From Flavobacterium psychrophilum (GTDB lineage: Bacteria; Bacteroidota; Bacteroidia; Flavobacteriales; Flavobacteriaceae), in contig CALPPS020000069.1 of the NCBI GenBank assembly GCA_943325515.2, positions 1 to 13,764 on the forward strand: DNA of 13,764 nucleotides, given 5' to 3'. The notes under the pieces were generated by a model. That model was not told the DNA's origin and made no database searches. It saw only the letters and a list, made by a program, of their open reading frames with translations. Positions 7,139-13,764 of the stretch are shown piece after piece. Made by a program: the position numbers and the translations under genes. Positions within the stretch are counted from its first letter, which is position 1. Each line of letters starts with the position of its first letter.

Positions 7139-8386
7139 TTAATTGTTACTGATATGTCTCAAAATAACATCCGTTGCGCCAATATTCATTTGTACAAAAG
7201 TTTCACAAATATGTCCTTTTTCATGGCGAATGTCTTTGTTGGAAATCAAATTATCAAAAGCATCATTTAATTCGTTCTGATTGGAAATAGAAATACAACC
7301 TTCCATATTTATCAAAGCTGTTGCTTCAGCAAAATGAGAATAATTTTGTCCAACCACAATTGGAATGCCAAAAGTAGCTGGTTCCAAAATATTATGTACG
7401 CCTGGATTTCCGAAACCACCACCAACATAGGCAATATCAGCATAACTATATATTTTGGTCAGTATGCCAATAGTGTCAACAATTAGAACATCGTAATTGG
7501 ATAAATCTGTATTTTCTTTTTCTGAAAATAAAATAGTTTTTTTAGTAATAGAATTTTTCAATTCCTGAATTTGATCTGTTTTAATAGTGTGTGGCGCAAT
7601 GATATATTTTACTTTTTCATTAGTTCCATTAATGTAGTTTACTAACAAACTTTCGTCTTTTGGCCACGAACTTCCAATTACAATAGTGGTTTTATTATTT
7701 TTGAATTGTTCGATAAAATCTAAAGAATTATCTCTTTCCAAAATCGAAACAACTCTATCAAACCTCGTATCACCTGATATTTTTACATTTTGATAACCCA
7801 ATTCTTGTAATAAAATTTTAGAGCTTTCATTTTGCACAAAAAAGTAATCAAAAGTTTTCAGTGCCTTTCTATAAAATCCACCATGCCATCTGAAGAATGC
7901 TTGATTTTCTCTAAAAATTCCAGAAATCAAATAGGTGCTTGTCCCAATGCTTTGGGATCTTTTTTTTAATTCATTCAAATAATTAGGCCAAAATTCATAC
8001 TTGATAAAAAATACTAATTCGGGATGAGTTAGTTTTAGAAATTGTTTTGCATTTGGTTTTGTATCCAATGGCAAATAAACCGTCACATCAGCAATAGTAT
8101 TGTTTTTCCGAACTTCATAACCCGAAGGCGAAAAAAAAGTAAGAACGATTTTATGATTGGGAAATTGAAGTTTTATCTTTTCTATTACAGGTAATCCTTG
8201 CTCATATTCGCCTAATGAAGCTGCATGAAACCATATTGTTTTATCAGAGGAGCTGATTTTGCTTTCTAGTGTTTTAAAAACGATTTTTCTTCCCTCAACA
8301 AAAAGTTTGATTTTTGGACTGAAAAGCGCCAAAATTTTCACGATTTGTGAAGCTAAAAAGAGTATTGCATTATATAAAAAAAACAT
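7139..8386 (-). CDS. waaA: 3-deoxy-D-manno-octulosonic acid (Kdo) transferase WaaA/KdtA
   Basis: A 415-aa GT30 glycosyltransferase that transfers Kdo from CMP-Kdo to the lipid A precursor on the inner face of the cytoplasmic membrane. An N-terminal hydrophobic segment (about residues 2-21) is the membrane anchor, followed by FSPKIKLFVEGRK. HAASLGEYEQG contains the Glu (residue 60 from this start) that corresponds to the proposed catalytic base. The C-terminal GT-B half has IIAPHT, then YVGGGFG and HNILEPATFGIPIVVGQNY, the expected CMP-sugar side. I start at the ATG at 8386; the frame runs two codons further to a TTG at 8392, which is less likely. A TATTTTAG sequence at 8405-8412 (minus) is a near match to the -7 box. 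The gene is divergent from the aminotransferase-galE pair and lies upstream of the dipeptidyl-peptidase. Confidence 0.94.
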   Translation of the reverse strand: MFFLYNAILFLASQIVKILALFSPKIKLFVEGRKIVFKTLESKISSSDKTIWFHAASLGEYEQGLPVIEKIKLQFPNHKIVLTFFSPSGYEVRKNNTIADVTVYLPLDTKPNAKQFLKLTHPELVFFIKYEFWPNYLNELKKRSQSIGTSTYLISGIFRENQAFFRWHGGFYRKALKTFDYFFVQNESSKILLQELGYQNVKISGDTRFDRVVSILERDNSLDFIEQFKNNKTTIVIGSSWPKDESLLVNYINGTNEKVKYIIAPHTIKTDQIQELKNSITKKTILFSEKENTDLSNYDVLIVDTIGILTKIYSYADIAYVGGGFGNPGVHNILEPATFGIPIVVGQNYSHFAEATALINMEGCISISNQNELNDAFDNLISNKDIRHEKGHICETFVQMNIGATDVILRHISNN

Positions 8387-8404
8387 CTTCAAAATTTTGT
8401 TGGG

Positions 8405-8412
8405 CTAAAATA
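8405..8412 (-). promoter_or_regulatory. Possible -7 box (TATTTTAG) for waaA
   Basis: One mismatch to TAnnTTTG (TTAG for TTTG) on the minus strand, 18 nt upstream of the chosen waaA ATG. It is in the 94-nt divergent region between waaA and the aminotransferase gene. Weak evidence. Confidence 0.3.
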
Positions 8413-8453
8413 CGTTTCTTTTACGGAATAGGATATTCTACTCTAGAATTTCT

Positions 8454-8461
8454 TACTTTTG
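8454..8461 (+). promoter_or_regulatory. Candidate -7 box TACTTTTG for the aminotransferase-galE pair
   Basis: Exact TAnnTTTG match 19 nt before the ATG at 8481. Transcription would start near 8468, giving a leader of about 13 nt. No TTG is found at the -33 distance. Confidence 0.5.
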
Positions 8462-8480
8462 TAGCTTATAATTTTAGAGC

Positions 8481-9611
8481 ATGAAAAAAATTCAAATGGT
8501 TGACTTAAAAAGTCAATATGATAAAATAGCAGCTACTGTAAACGCTTCTATTCAAGAAGTTTTAGATACTACAACATATATCAATGGACCAGAAGTTCAC
8601 AAATTTCAAAAAAATCTTGAGGAATATTTAGATGTAAAACATGTAATTCCATGTGCGAACGGTACTGATGCTTTGCAAATTGCCATGATGGGATTGGATT
8701 TAAAGCCGGGTGATGAGGTCATTACTGCCGATTTTACTTTTGCAGCTACTGTTGAGGTAATTGCATTGTTGCAACTAACTCCAGTATTAGTAGATGTTGA
8801 TATTGTAAATATGAATATTTCTATAGATGCGATTAAAAAAGCAATAACTCCAAAAACTAAAGCGATTGTACCAGTGCACTTATTTGGAAGAGCTGCCAAT
8901 ATGGAAGCGATTATGAGAATTGCAAACGAACATAATTTATATGTAATAGAAGATAATGCTCAAGCCATTGGAGCTAATTGTAAATTTTCTGATGGAACAA
9001 AAAAGAAAGCAGGAACAATGGGTCACGTAGCTTCTACTTCATTTTTTCCCTCTAAAAACCTCGGTTGTTATGGCGATGGAGGTGCTATTTTTACTAACGA
9101 CGATGAGTTGGCTCACAAGATAAGAGGAATTGTAAACCATGGAATGTATGTGCGTTACCATCATGATGTTGTTGGGGTAAATTCACGTTTGGATAGTGTT
9201 CAAGCAGCAGTTTTGAATGCCAAATTACCTTTCTTAGATGCCTATGGAAAAGCACGTCAAGATGCAGCTCGTAAATATTCGGCAGCCTTTGAAGGACACA
9301 AAAATATTATCGCTCCAAGTATTTGTGCTATTTGTGATTGCCACGTTTTTCATCAATACACGTTGCGAATTATTGATGCCGATAGAAATGGGTTGATGGA
9401 ACATTTATTGGCAAAGGGAATTCCTTGTGCTATTTATTATCCAATTCCATTGCATTCACAAAAAGCTTATGCAGATACTCGTTATAAAGAAGAAGATTTT
9501 CCTGTAACCAATCAATTGATTAAAGAAGTGATTTCTTTACCAATGCACACCGAATTAGATGACGAACAAATTAAGTTTATTACGGATAGCGTTATAGAAT
9601 TTTTGAGTTAA
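8481..9611 (+). CDS. DegT/DnrJ/EryC1/StrS-family sugar aminotransferase, WbpE-like
   Basis: A 376-aa PLP-dependent aminotransferase of the fold-type I sugar class, which aminates a nucleotide-linked keto-sugar, usually from glutamate. CANGTDALQI near residue 58 binds the PLP phosphate. VIEDNAQAIGA carries Asp158 and Gln161, which contact the PLP ring. TSFFPSKNLGCYGDGGAIF carries the Schiff-base Lys192. The HG-x-x-x-RYHHDVVGVNSRLDSVQAA segment, YYPIPLHSQ and VISLPMH complete the family pattern. Recalled similarity is closest to WbpE/WlbC, which act on UDP-3-keto-GlcNAcA, but none of the partner wbp genes is here, so the substrate is open. Residues 282-291 form an unusual CAICDCHVFH cluster. 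The stop codon is 1 nt from the galE start, so the two are translationally coupled. Confidence 0.9.
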   Translation: MKKIQMVDLKSQYDKIAATVNASIQEVLDTTTYINGPEVHKFQKNLEEYLDVKHVIPCANGTDALQIAMMGLDLKPGDEVITADFTFAATVEVIALLQLTPVLVDVDIVNMNISIDAIKKAITPKTKAIVPVHLFGRAANMEAIMRIANEHNLYVIEDNAQAIGANCKFSDGTKKKAGTMGHVASTSFFPSKNLGCYGDGGAIFTNDDELAHKIRGIVNHGMYVRYHHDVVGVNSRLDSVQAAVLNAKLPFLDAYGKARQDAARKYSAAFEGHKNIIAPSICAICDCHVFHQYTLRIIDADRNGLMEHLLAKGIPCAIYYPIPLHSQKAYADTRYKEEDFPVTNQLIKEVISLPMHTELDDEQIKFITDSVIEFLS

Positions 9612-9612
9612 G

Positions 9613-10626
9613 ATGAAAATAGTAGTTACAGGAGGGCTAGGATTTATTGGTTCACATACCGTTGTAGAATTACAAAACGAAGGGTTTGATGTAGTGGCAA
9701 TTGATAATCTGTCCAATTCATCGGAAGATGTTTTAGAGGGTATTTATAACATCACTGGGAAAAAACCCATCTTTGAAAAAATGGATTTGCGTGATAAAGC
9801 TTCGGTTCAAAATTTTTTTAAAAAACATAATGACACTGTTGGAGTAATTCATTTTGCAGCTTCAAAAGCCGTGGGAGAAAGTGTTGAAAATCCGTTATTG
9901 TATTATGAAAATAATATAAATTCATTGGTCTATCTACTTCAAGAATTGAAGGAATTGCCTAAAGCCAATTTCATTTTCAGTTCTTCTTGTACGGTTTATG
10001 GTCAAGCCGTAGCTATGCCAATCACTGAAAATGCTTCAGTGCAGCCTGCCATGTCGCCTTATGGAAATACTAAACAAATTGGCGAAGAAATTATACAAGA
10101 TGTGGCAAAAGTAACTAATCTAAATTCCATCTTATTACGCTATTTCAACCCTATTGGCGCACATCCTAGTGCTGAAATTGGAGAATTACCTCTTGGAATT
10201 CCACAAAATCTTGTACCATTTATTACACAAACCGCCATTGGATTACGTGAAAAATTATCAGTTTATGGCGATGATTATCCAACACCAGACGGAACTGCAG
10301 TTCGTGATTATATTCATGTTGTTGATTTAGCAAAAGCCCATGTTACTGCCTTGCAAAGGTTATTAAATAAAAAAAATTTAGAAAAAGTAGAAACTTTTAA
10401 TTTAGGAACTGGCACAGGAAGTTCAGTGATGGAAGTTATTACTGCTTTCGAAAAAGTATCCGGTAAAAAATTGGCATATAAAATTGTTGGACGAAGAGAA
10501 GGTGATGTCATTTCTGCCTATGCTAATACTGATAAAGCAAATACTGTTCTTGGCTGGAAAGCCCATTCTACCTTGGAAGAAAGTTTAGCTTCCGCCTGGA
10601 AATGGGAACAAAAGATAAGAGGGTAA
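9613..10626 (+). CDS. galE: UDP-glucose 4-epimerase (GalE-like)
   Basis: A 337-aa extended short-chain dehydrogenase/reductase that interconverts UDP-glucose and UDP-galactose (or their N-acetyl forms) with bound NAD. The Rossmann motif GGLGFIGSH is at residues 7-15. The catalytic residues follow the E. coli enzyme shifted by one: Ser125 in FSSSCTVYG, Tyr150 and Lys154 in SPYGNTKQIGE. RYFNPIGAHPSAEIGE and DGTAVRDYIHVVDLA are the substrate-binding signatures of true GalE, and the length equals the family norm (about 338). The start is the ATG 1 nt after the aminotransferase stop, with no room for a separate promoter. Coupling to a sugar aminotransferase suggests supply of sugars for surface polysaccharide rather than galactose catabolism. 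The stop lies 6 nt from that of the convergent lipoprotein gene. Confidence 0.95.
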   Translation: MKIVVTGGLGFIGSHTVVELQNEGFDVVAIDNLSNSSEDVLEGIYNITGKKPIFEKMDLRDKASVQNFFKKHNDTVGVIHFAASKAVGESVENPLLYYENNINSLVYLLQELKELPKANFIFSSSCTVYGQAVAMPITENASVQPAMSPYGNTKQIGEEIIQDVAKVTNLNSILLRYFNPIGAHPSAEIGELPLGIPQNLVPFITQTAIGLREKLSVYGDDYPTPDGTAVRDYIHVVDLAKAHVTALQRLLNKKNLEKVETFNLGTGTGSSVMEVITAFEKVSGKKLAYKIVGRREGDVISAYANTDKANTVLGWKAHSTLEESLASAWKWEQKIRG

Positions 10627-10632
10627 GTTAAA

Positions 10633-10893
10633 TTATTTGTTTACAGACTCTTTTAATTTTTTTGCAGCTTCTTCTATTTTGTTAGCGCTTTTTACTTTTA
10701 CGCTATCAATTTTGGCATTGGCTTTATCTTTTAAAGTATCTAATTTTGCTTCGGCTTTTGCTTTAACTGAATCTACAGTTGCTTTTACTTCTTCTGTAAC
10801 GGCATCTTTTGCCTCTTCAAGTTTTTCTTTGGTTTTGTCTTGACAAGCTATCAAAATTGATAATAGAGAAATGGTTAAAAATAATTTTTTCAT
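10633..10893 (-). CDS. Small lipoprotein with 11-residue LEA-like helical repeats
   Basis: An 86-aa protein with a lipoprotein signal (KK, hydrophobic core, lipobox LIAC, lipidated Cys17). The mature chain has no aromatic residue, is rich in Lys, Ala, Glu and Asp, and is predicted to be one long amphipathic helix. From residue 40 it is made of four consecutive 11-residue units: VDSVKAKAEAK, LDTLKDKANAK, IDSVKVKSANK and the diverged IEEAAKKLKES. Hydrophobic residues occupy positions 1 and 4 of each unit. This undecad pattern resembles group 3 LEA and apolipoprotein-type helices. Function is unknown; binding to membrane surfaces or peptidoglycan, or a stress role, is conceivable but unproven. 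It begins 7 nt after the fabD stop on the same strand and is likely co-transcribed with fabD. It converges on galE with 6 nt between stops. Confidence 0.85.
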   Translation of the reverse strand: MKKLFLTISLLSILIACQDKTKEKLEEAKDAVTEEVKATVDSVKAKAEAKLDTLKDKANAKIDSVKVKSANKIEEAAKKLKESVNK

Positions 10894-10900
10894 GGGTAAT

Positions 10901-11773
10901 TTAAGTTGAAATTGTTGCTACTTCTTTATCAATTTTATTGACTAATCCAACTAATACTTTTCCGGGACCAACTTCTGTAAAGCAGGTAGCTCCGTCTTTT
11001 ATCATTTGTAGTACTGATTGTGTCCATTTTACTGGAGCTGTCAATTGTATGATTAAGTTTTTCTTGATATCATCTGCAGAAGATACAGCATTCGCAGTTA
11101 CATTTTGATATACTGGGCAGGTTGGAGTTGAGAATAGTGTTGCTTCAATGGCTGCGGCTAATTCTGCTCTAGCTGGTTCCATCATAGGTGAGTGAAATGC
11201 ACCACCAACAGGAAGAATTAAGGCACGTTTTGCACCTGCGGCTTTCATGGCTTCACAAGCTTTTTCCACAGCTGAGAATTCCCCTGAAATCACTAATTGT
11301 CCTGGACAATTATAATTGGCAGCTACTACAACACCATCAATAGACGCGCAAACTTCTTCTACGATTTTATCTTCTAAACCCAAAACTGCCGCCATAGTTG
11401 ACGGAGCAATTTCACAAGCTTTTTGCATTGCTAAAGCTCTTTGAGCGACTAATTTTAATCCGTCTTCAAAAGATAAAGTCCCATTAGCAACTAAGGCAGA
11501 AAATTCACCAAGTGAATGACCGGCAACCATATCTGGTTTAAAATTATCCAAGGTTTTAGCCAAAATAACGGAATGTAAAAAAACGGCTGGCTGGGTAACT
11601 TTGGTTTCTTTCAATTCTTCTGCCGTACCTCCGAACATAATATCAGTAATACGGAAACCTAATATTTCGTTAGCTTTCTCGAAAAGTGATTTTGCTAATG
11701 CTGAGTTATCATATAAATCCTTACCCATACCGGTAAATTGTGCTCCTTGCCCCGGAAAAATGTATGCTTTCAT
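10901..11773 (-). CDS. fabD: Malonyl-CoA:ACP transacylase
   Basis: A 290-aa cytoplasmic enzyme that moves malonyl groups from CoA to acyl carrier protein, feeding fatty acid synthesis. The N-terminus has the family signature AYIFPGQGAQFTGMG. The nucleophile is Ser87 in GHSLGEFSA, Arg112 in the AQRALAMQ segment would bind the malonyl carboxylate, and His194 in GGAFHSPMM completes the dyad. TEVGPGKVL near the end is also typical. I choose the ATG at 11773 because FabD proteins begin directly at MKAYIFPGQG. An in-frame ATG at 11803 would add ten residues with no family counterpart. Other fab genes are not adjacent. A TATTTTTG box at 11829-11836 gives the gene its own promoter after pirin. The lipoprotein gene follows after 7 nt. 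Confidence 0.95.
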   Translation of the reverse strand: MKAYIFPGQGAQFTGMGKDLYDNSALAKSLFEKANEILGFRITDIMFGGTAEELKETKVTQPAVFLHSVILAKTLDNFKPDMVAGHSLGEFSALVANGTLSFEDGLKLVAQRALAMQKACEIAPSTMAAVLGLEDKIVEEVCASIDGVVVAANYNCPGQLVISGEFSAVEKACEAMKAAGAKRALILPVGGAFHSPMMEPARAELAAAIEATLFSTPTCPVYQNVTANAVSSADDIKKNLIIQLTAPVKWTQSVLQMIKDGATCFTEVGPGKVLVGLVNKIDKEVATIST

Positions 11774-11828
11774 TAATGCTAAATTTATTTCAGCATCTCT
11801 CATGTATGCTGAATAGTTATATACTTTA

Positions 11829-11836
11829 CAAAAATA
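11829..11836 (-). promoter_or_regulatory. Candidate -7 box TATTTTTG for fabD
   Basis: Exact TAnnTTTG match on the minus strand in the 78-nt gap between the pirin gene and fabD. Predicted start near 11822 gives a leader of about 48 nt that contains a small inverted repeat, CAGCAT/ATGCTG (11791-11796 and 11806-11811, nine-nt loop). No -33 TTG is seen. Confidence 0.45.
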
Positions 11837-11851
11837 GGGTTTTTATAATTA

Positions 11852-12565
11852 TTACCCCATTGGAACTTCCATTAATAGGATTTCAGTGTCTGAAGTTGCT
11901 TCAAAAGTTACTTTGTCAAAATCGGTGATGCCTAAACCGTCTCTTTGTTCTAATTCTTGATTGTCCACTTTTATATTTCCTTTTATTACAAAAACGTACA
12001 ATCCGTTACTTTCTTTTTTTCGATTGTAATCAATAGTAATTCCTTTATCCAAATTACCCATGTGAAACCAAGCATCCTGGTGTATCCAAACCCCATCATC
12101 ATCAGCTTTAGGCGAAAGAATTTGTTGTAATTTATTATGTCTATCTGAAGTGTCCAAACTAATTTGTTGGTATCGAGGCGCTACATTTTTATATTTTGGG
12201 AATACCCAAATTTGCAACAAATTAGTTCTTTTATCGTGATTTGGATTGAACTCTGAATGTTGAATTCCTGTTCCAGCACTCATCACTTGAACATCTCCAA
12301 ATTTTATCACCTCTGTATTGCCCATACTGTCTTTGTGAGCCAAATCACCTTCGAGAGGAATAGTGATAATTTCCATATTGTCATGGGGATGTGTCCCGAA
12401 TCCCATACCTGATGCAACAATGTCGTCGTTTAAAACTCTAAGAACGCCAAACTGAACTCGGTCTGGATTATAATAGCTTGCGAAACTGAAAGTATGATGA
12501 GCATTCAACCAACCGTGATCAGCGTGACCGCGAGTACTGGCTTTGTGTAAAACTGTGTTTTTCAT
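11852..12565 (-). CDS. Pirin-family bicupin protein (YhaK/Pir type)
   Basis: A 237-aa bicupin of the pirin family; members bind a single metal (often iron) in the N-terminal cupin, and some act as quercetin dioxygenases or redox-responsive regulators. All four metal ligands are present: His59 and His61 in GFGTHPHDNMEI, then His103 and Glu105 in GTGIQHSEFN. LNAHHTFSFASYYNP near residue 20 and FGVLRVLNDD are pirin signatures. The second half (about 130-237) is the shorter, usually metal-free cupin, ending EILLMEVPMG. I start at ATG 12565, 7 nt after the upstream stop. The frame extends upstream to 12598, but the extra eleven residues overlap the preceding gene and have no family match. The gene is the third in the purT-DUF6370-pirin cluster. 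The biological substrate is not deducible. Confidence 0.92.
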   Translation of the reverse strand: MKNTVLHKASTRGHADHGWLNAHHTFSFASYYNPDRVQFGVLRVLNDDIVASGMGFGTHPHDNMEIITIPLEGDLAHKDSMGNTEVIKFGDVQVMSAGTGIQHSEFNPNHDKRTNLLQIWVFPKYKNVAPRYQQISLDTSDRHNKLQQILSPKADDDGVWIHQDAWFHMGNLDKGITIDYNRKKESNGLYVFVIKGNIKVDNQELEQRDGLGITDFDKVTFEATSDTEILLMEVPMG

Positions 12566-12572
12566 CCTGATT

Positions 12573-12911
12573 TTAATGATTATGTCCTTCATGTTCATCT
12601 TGATCCTTTAATGGAAGTAATTTAAAAGAACTCACCACAAAACGATCATTTTTTATTTCACCAATCACTTCTGCTTTTCTGATGGTTGAACAAAATCCAT
12701 CTTCAGCATGTGCGTCACCATGTTTATTAATGTCAGTTCCCTCTACAAAATAAGTTTCACCATCAATGCGAACGGCTAAGTCACAACCTTTGGCTTTCAT
12801 CCCAAATTGGCATTGACCACATGATACATCAACAATTTGATGTTTTTGTTGGTCCTGTGCAGTTGCAGCTAGGCAACTAAAAATAAATAATGTTAAAAAG
12901 AAATTTTTCAT
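12573..12911 (-). CDS. Secreted Cys/His-rich protein, DUF6370-like
   Basis: A 112-aa protein with a signal peptide (residues 1-18, ending ATA before Gln19). The mature domain begins with VDVSCGQCQFGMKAKGCDLAV, placing Cys31, Cys34 and Cys43 close together. It continues with YFVEGTDINKHGDAHAEDGFC, giving His64, His68 and Cys74, then IRKAEVIGEIKNDRFVVSSFKLLP. The tail DEHEGHNH (105-112) is histidine-rich. From memory this matches the small flavobacterial family called DUF6370, whose function is unknown. The CxxC plus further Cys/His residues suggests a periplasmic metal-binding or redox role, which is inference only. The ATG is 4 nt after the tandem TAA TAA of purT, and the stop is 7 nt before pirin, so all three should be co-translated from one mRNA. 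Confidence 0.85.
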   Translation of the reverse strand: MKNFFLTLFIFSCLAATAQDQQKHQIVDVSCGQCQFGMKAKGCDLAVRIDGETYFVEGTDINKHGDAHAEDGFCSTIRKAEVIGEIKNDRFVVSSFKLLPLKDQDEHEGHNH

Positions 12912-12915
12912 GTTA

Positions 12916-13764
12916 TTATGGGTTTAAAGTTACTAGACTAGCCGCTCTTTTAGCTTTTATTACTACTTCTTCTATAGGAATTTCAAAAGAGTCATGGGTT
13001 AGTACCACACCCATTCTTCGAAAAGGTCTTGAAGAGGGCTTACCAAAAATACGAAAATCTGTTTTAGGAAGAGCTGCAATAGTAGAAATTCCCGAATATT
13101 TAGGACTATTGGAGTTTTCAGTTGCTAAAATAACAGCACTTGCCCCAGCTTTTTCTATAGTGATTTCAAATATTGGCAAACTCAAAATGGCACGTAAATG
13201 CAATTCAAATTCGTTAAAGTTTTGTGTTCCAGCTAAAGTAACCATACCAGTATCATGCGGCCTTGGGGATAATTCAGAAAAATAGACACCTTCATCTGTT
13301 AAGAAAAATTCAACTCCAAAAAGTCCTGCGCCACCTAGAGTTTCTGTAACTTTTCGAGCCATTTCTTGTGCTGCTATTATGTCTTTTTGGGAAACCCTTG
13401 CAGGTTGCCAACTTTCTTGATAATCACCGCGTTCTTGTCGGTGACCAATTGGGGCACAGAATAGTGTTGGATTATTGTTTTGTACAACGGTTAGCAATGT
13501 TATCTCAGAATTGAAATTTACAAAAGCTTCAACAATAACTTCTACAATATCGCCACGCGAACCTTCTTCAGCATATTGCCATGCTTTTTCTATATCATTT
13601 TCTATATTTATGGTGGATTGTCCTTTTCCTGACGAACTCATTAATGGTTTTACCACACATGGCATTCCGACTTCTGAAACACCTTTTCTCAGTTCCTCGG
13701 CAGAAGTGGCATATCGGTAATTGGCTGTTTTTAATCCTAATTCTTTTGAAGCTAAATCGCGAAT
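12916..13764 (-). CDS. purT: Formate-dependent phosphoribosylglycinamide formyltransferase PurT, 3' two-thirds (5' end outside window)
   Basis: The frame is open to the right window edge; 282 C-terminal residues are visible of about 390 expected, so roughly 110 N-terminal residues lie outside. PurT uses ATP and formate to formylate GAR in purine synthesis, the folate-independent alternative to PurN. The visible start [19 protein letters not shown] is the ATP-grasp entry. The ATP-binding loop [17 protein letters not shown] follows, then [33 protein letters not shown] (near 13240-13300) holds the conserved metal/nucleotide ligands. The late [18 protein letters not shown] matches PurT rather than PurK. 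The internal Met at 13665 is not the start, because the conserved residues before it continue the family sequence. Translation ends with tandem stops TAA TAA just 4 nt before the next gene. Confidence 0.95.
   Translation of the reverse strand: MRDLASKELGLKTANYRYATSAEELRKGVSEVGMPCVVKPLMSSSGKGQSTINIENDIEKAWQYAEEGSRGDIVEVIVEAFVNFNSEITLLTVVQNNNPTLFCAPIGHRQERGDYQESWQPARVSQKDIIAAQEMARKVTETLGGAGLFGVEFFLTDEGVYFSELSPRPHDTGMVTLAGTQNFNEFELHLRAILSLPIFEITIEKAGASAVILATENSNSPKYSGISTIAALPKTDFRIFGKPSSRPFRRMGVVLTHDSFEIPIEEVVIKAKRAASLVTLNP

Noticed and set aside
10637..10843. Phe/Ser/Ala-rich + strand frame opposite the LEA-like lipoprotein
   Set aside because: A shadow of the minus-strand repeat gene; it has no signal or motif, and the minus strand shows a clear lipobox.
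11774..11803. FabD N-terminal extension of ten residues
   Set aside because: FabD proteins begin at the Met of MKAYIFPGQG; the extra residues have no family counterpart and overlap the likely leader.
12890..13285. 131-codon + strand frame inside purT
   Set aside because: It lies fully over strongly conserved PurT coding sequence and has no recognisable features.
12916..13665. PurT starting at the internal Met at 13665
   Set aside because: The frame continues to the window edge with conserved PurT residues before this Met, so the gene is cut by the edge rather than short.

Overview
The window reads as an ordinary core-genome stretch of a Flavobacterium-like Bacteroidota chromosome. The DNA is AT-rich, and the putative promoters carry the Bacteroidota -7 box TAnnTTTG (TACATTTG, TATATTTG, TAGATTTG, TATTTTTG and similar). 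Shine-Dalgarno sequences are weak or absent. The gene content also fits: a T9SS-type secreted protein start, an S46 dipeptidyl-peptidase, a DUF1573 protein, and small Ala- or Lys-rich lipoproteins. Both tRNAs lack an encoded CCA.

Layout. Positions 1-259 (-) hold the N-terminus of a secreted protein cut by the window edge, probably of the T9SS type B group. Next come a TrmH/SpoU-family RNA methyltransferase (290-826, -) and a secreted DUF1573 protein (928-1392, -) with its own terminator and promoter. mutS follows on the + strand (1548-4154, TTG start), then a two-tRNA unit, Gly(GCC) and Leu(UAA), with a near-consensus promoter and a strong terminator. A facing terminator serves a small Ala-rich repeat lipoprotein (4589-4804, -). 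A minus-strand pair follows: waaA (7139-8386), the Kdo transferase for lipid A, and an S46 dipeptidyl-peptidase predicted to be DPP11 (4968-7103). Divergent from waaA is a tightly coupled + strand pair: a WbpE-like sugar aminotransferase and a GalE-like epimerase (8481-10626). Convergent with it is fabD plus a small LEA-like lipoprotein (10633-11773, -). The right end is a minus-strand purT / DUF6370-like / pirin cluster (11852 to the window end), with purT truncated by the edge.

How the genes relate. Several serve the cell envelope: waaA (LPS core), the aminotransferase/epimerase pair (nucleotide-sugar supply), fabD (fatty acids for lipids and lipid A), two lipoproteins, and secreted or periplasmic proteins. 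MutS, the rRNA/tRNA methyltransferase, the tRNAs and PurT are housekeeping. I see no mobile element, CRISPR array, phage, toxin-antitoxin or defence module, and no clear sign of horizontal transfer. The most unusual items are small: a cysteine/histidine cluster in the aminotransferase, an 11-residue repeat lipoprotein, a 21-bp in-frame tandem repeat, and a Cys/His-rich secreted protein fixed between purT and a pirin gene. No undescribed multi-gene system is evident.
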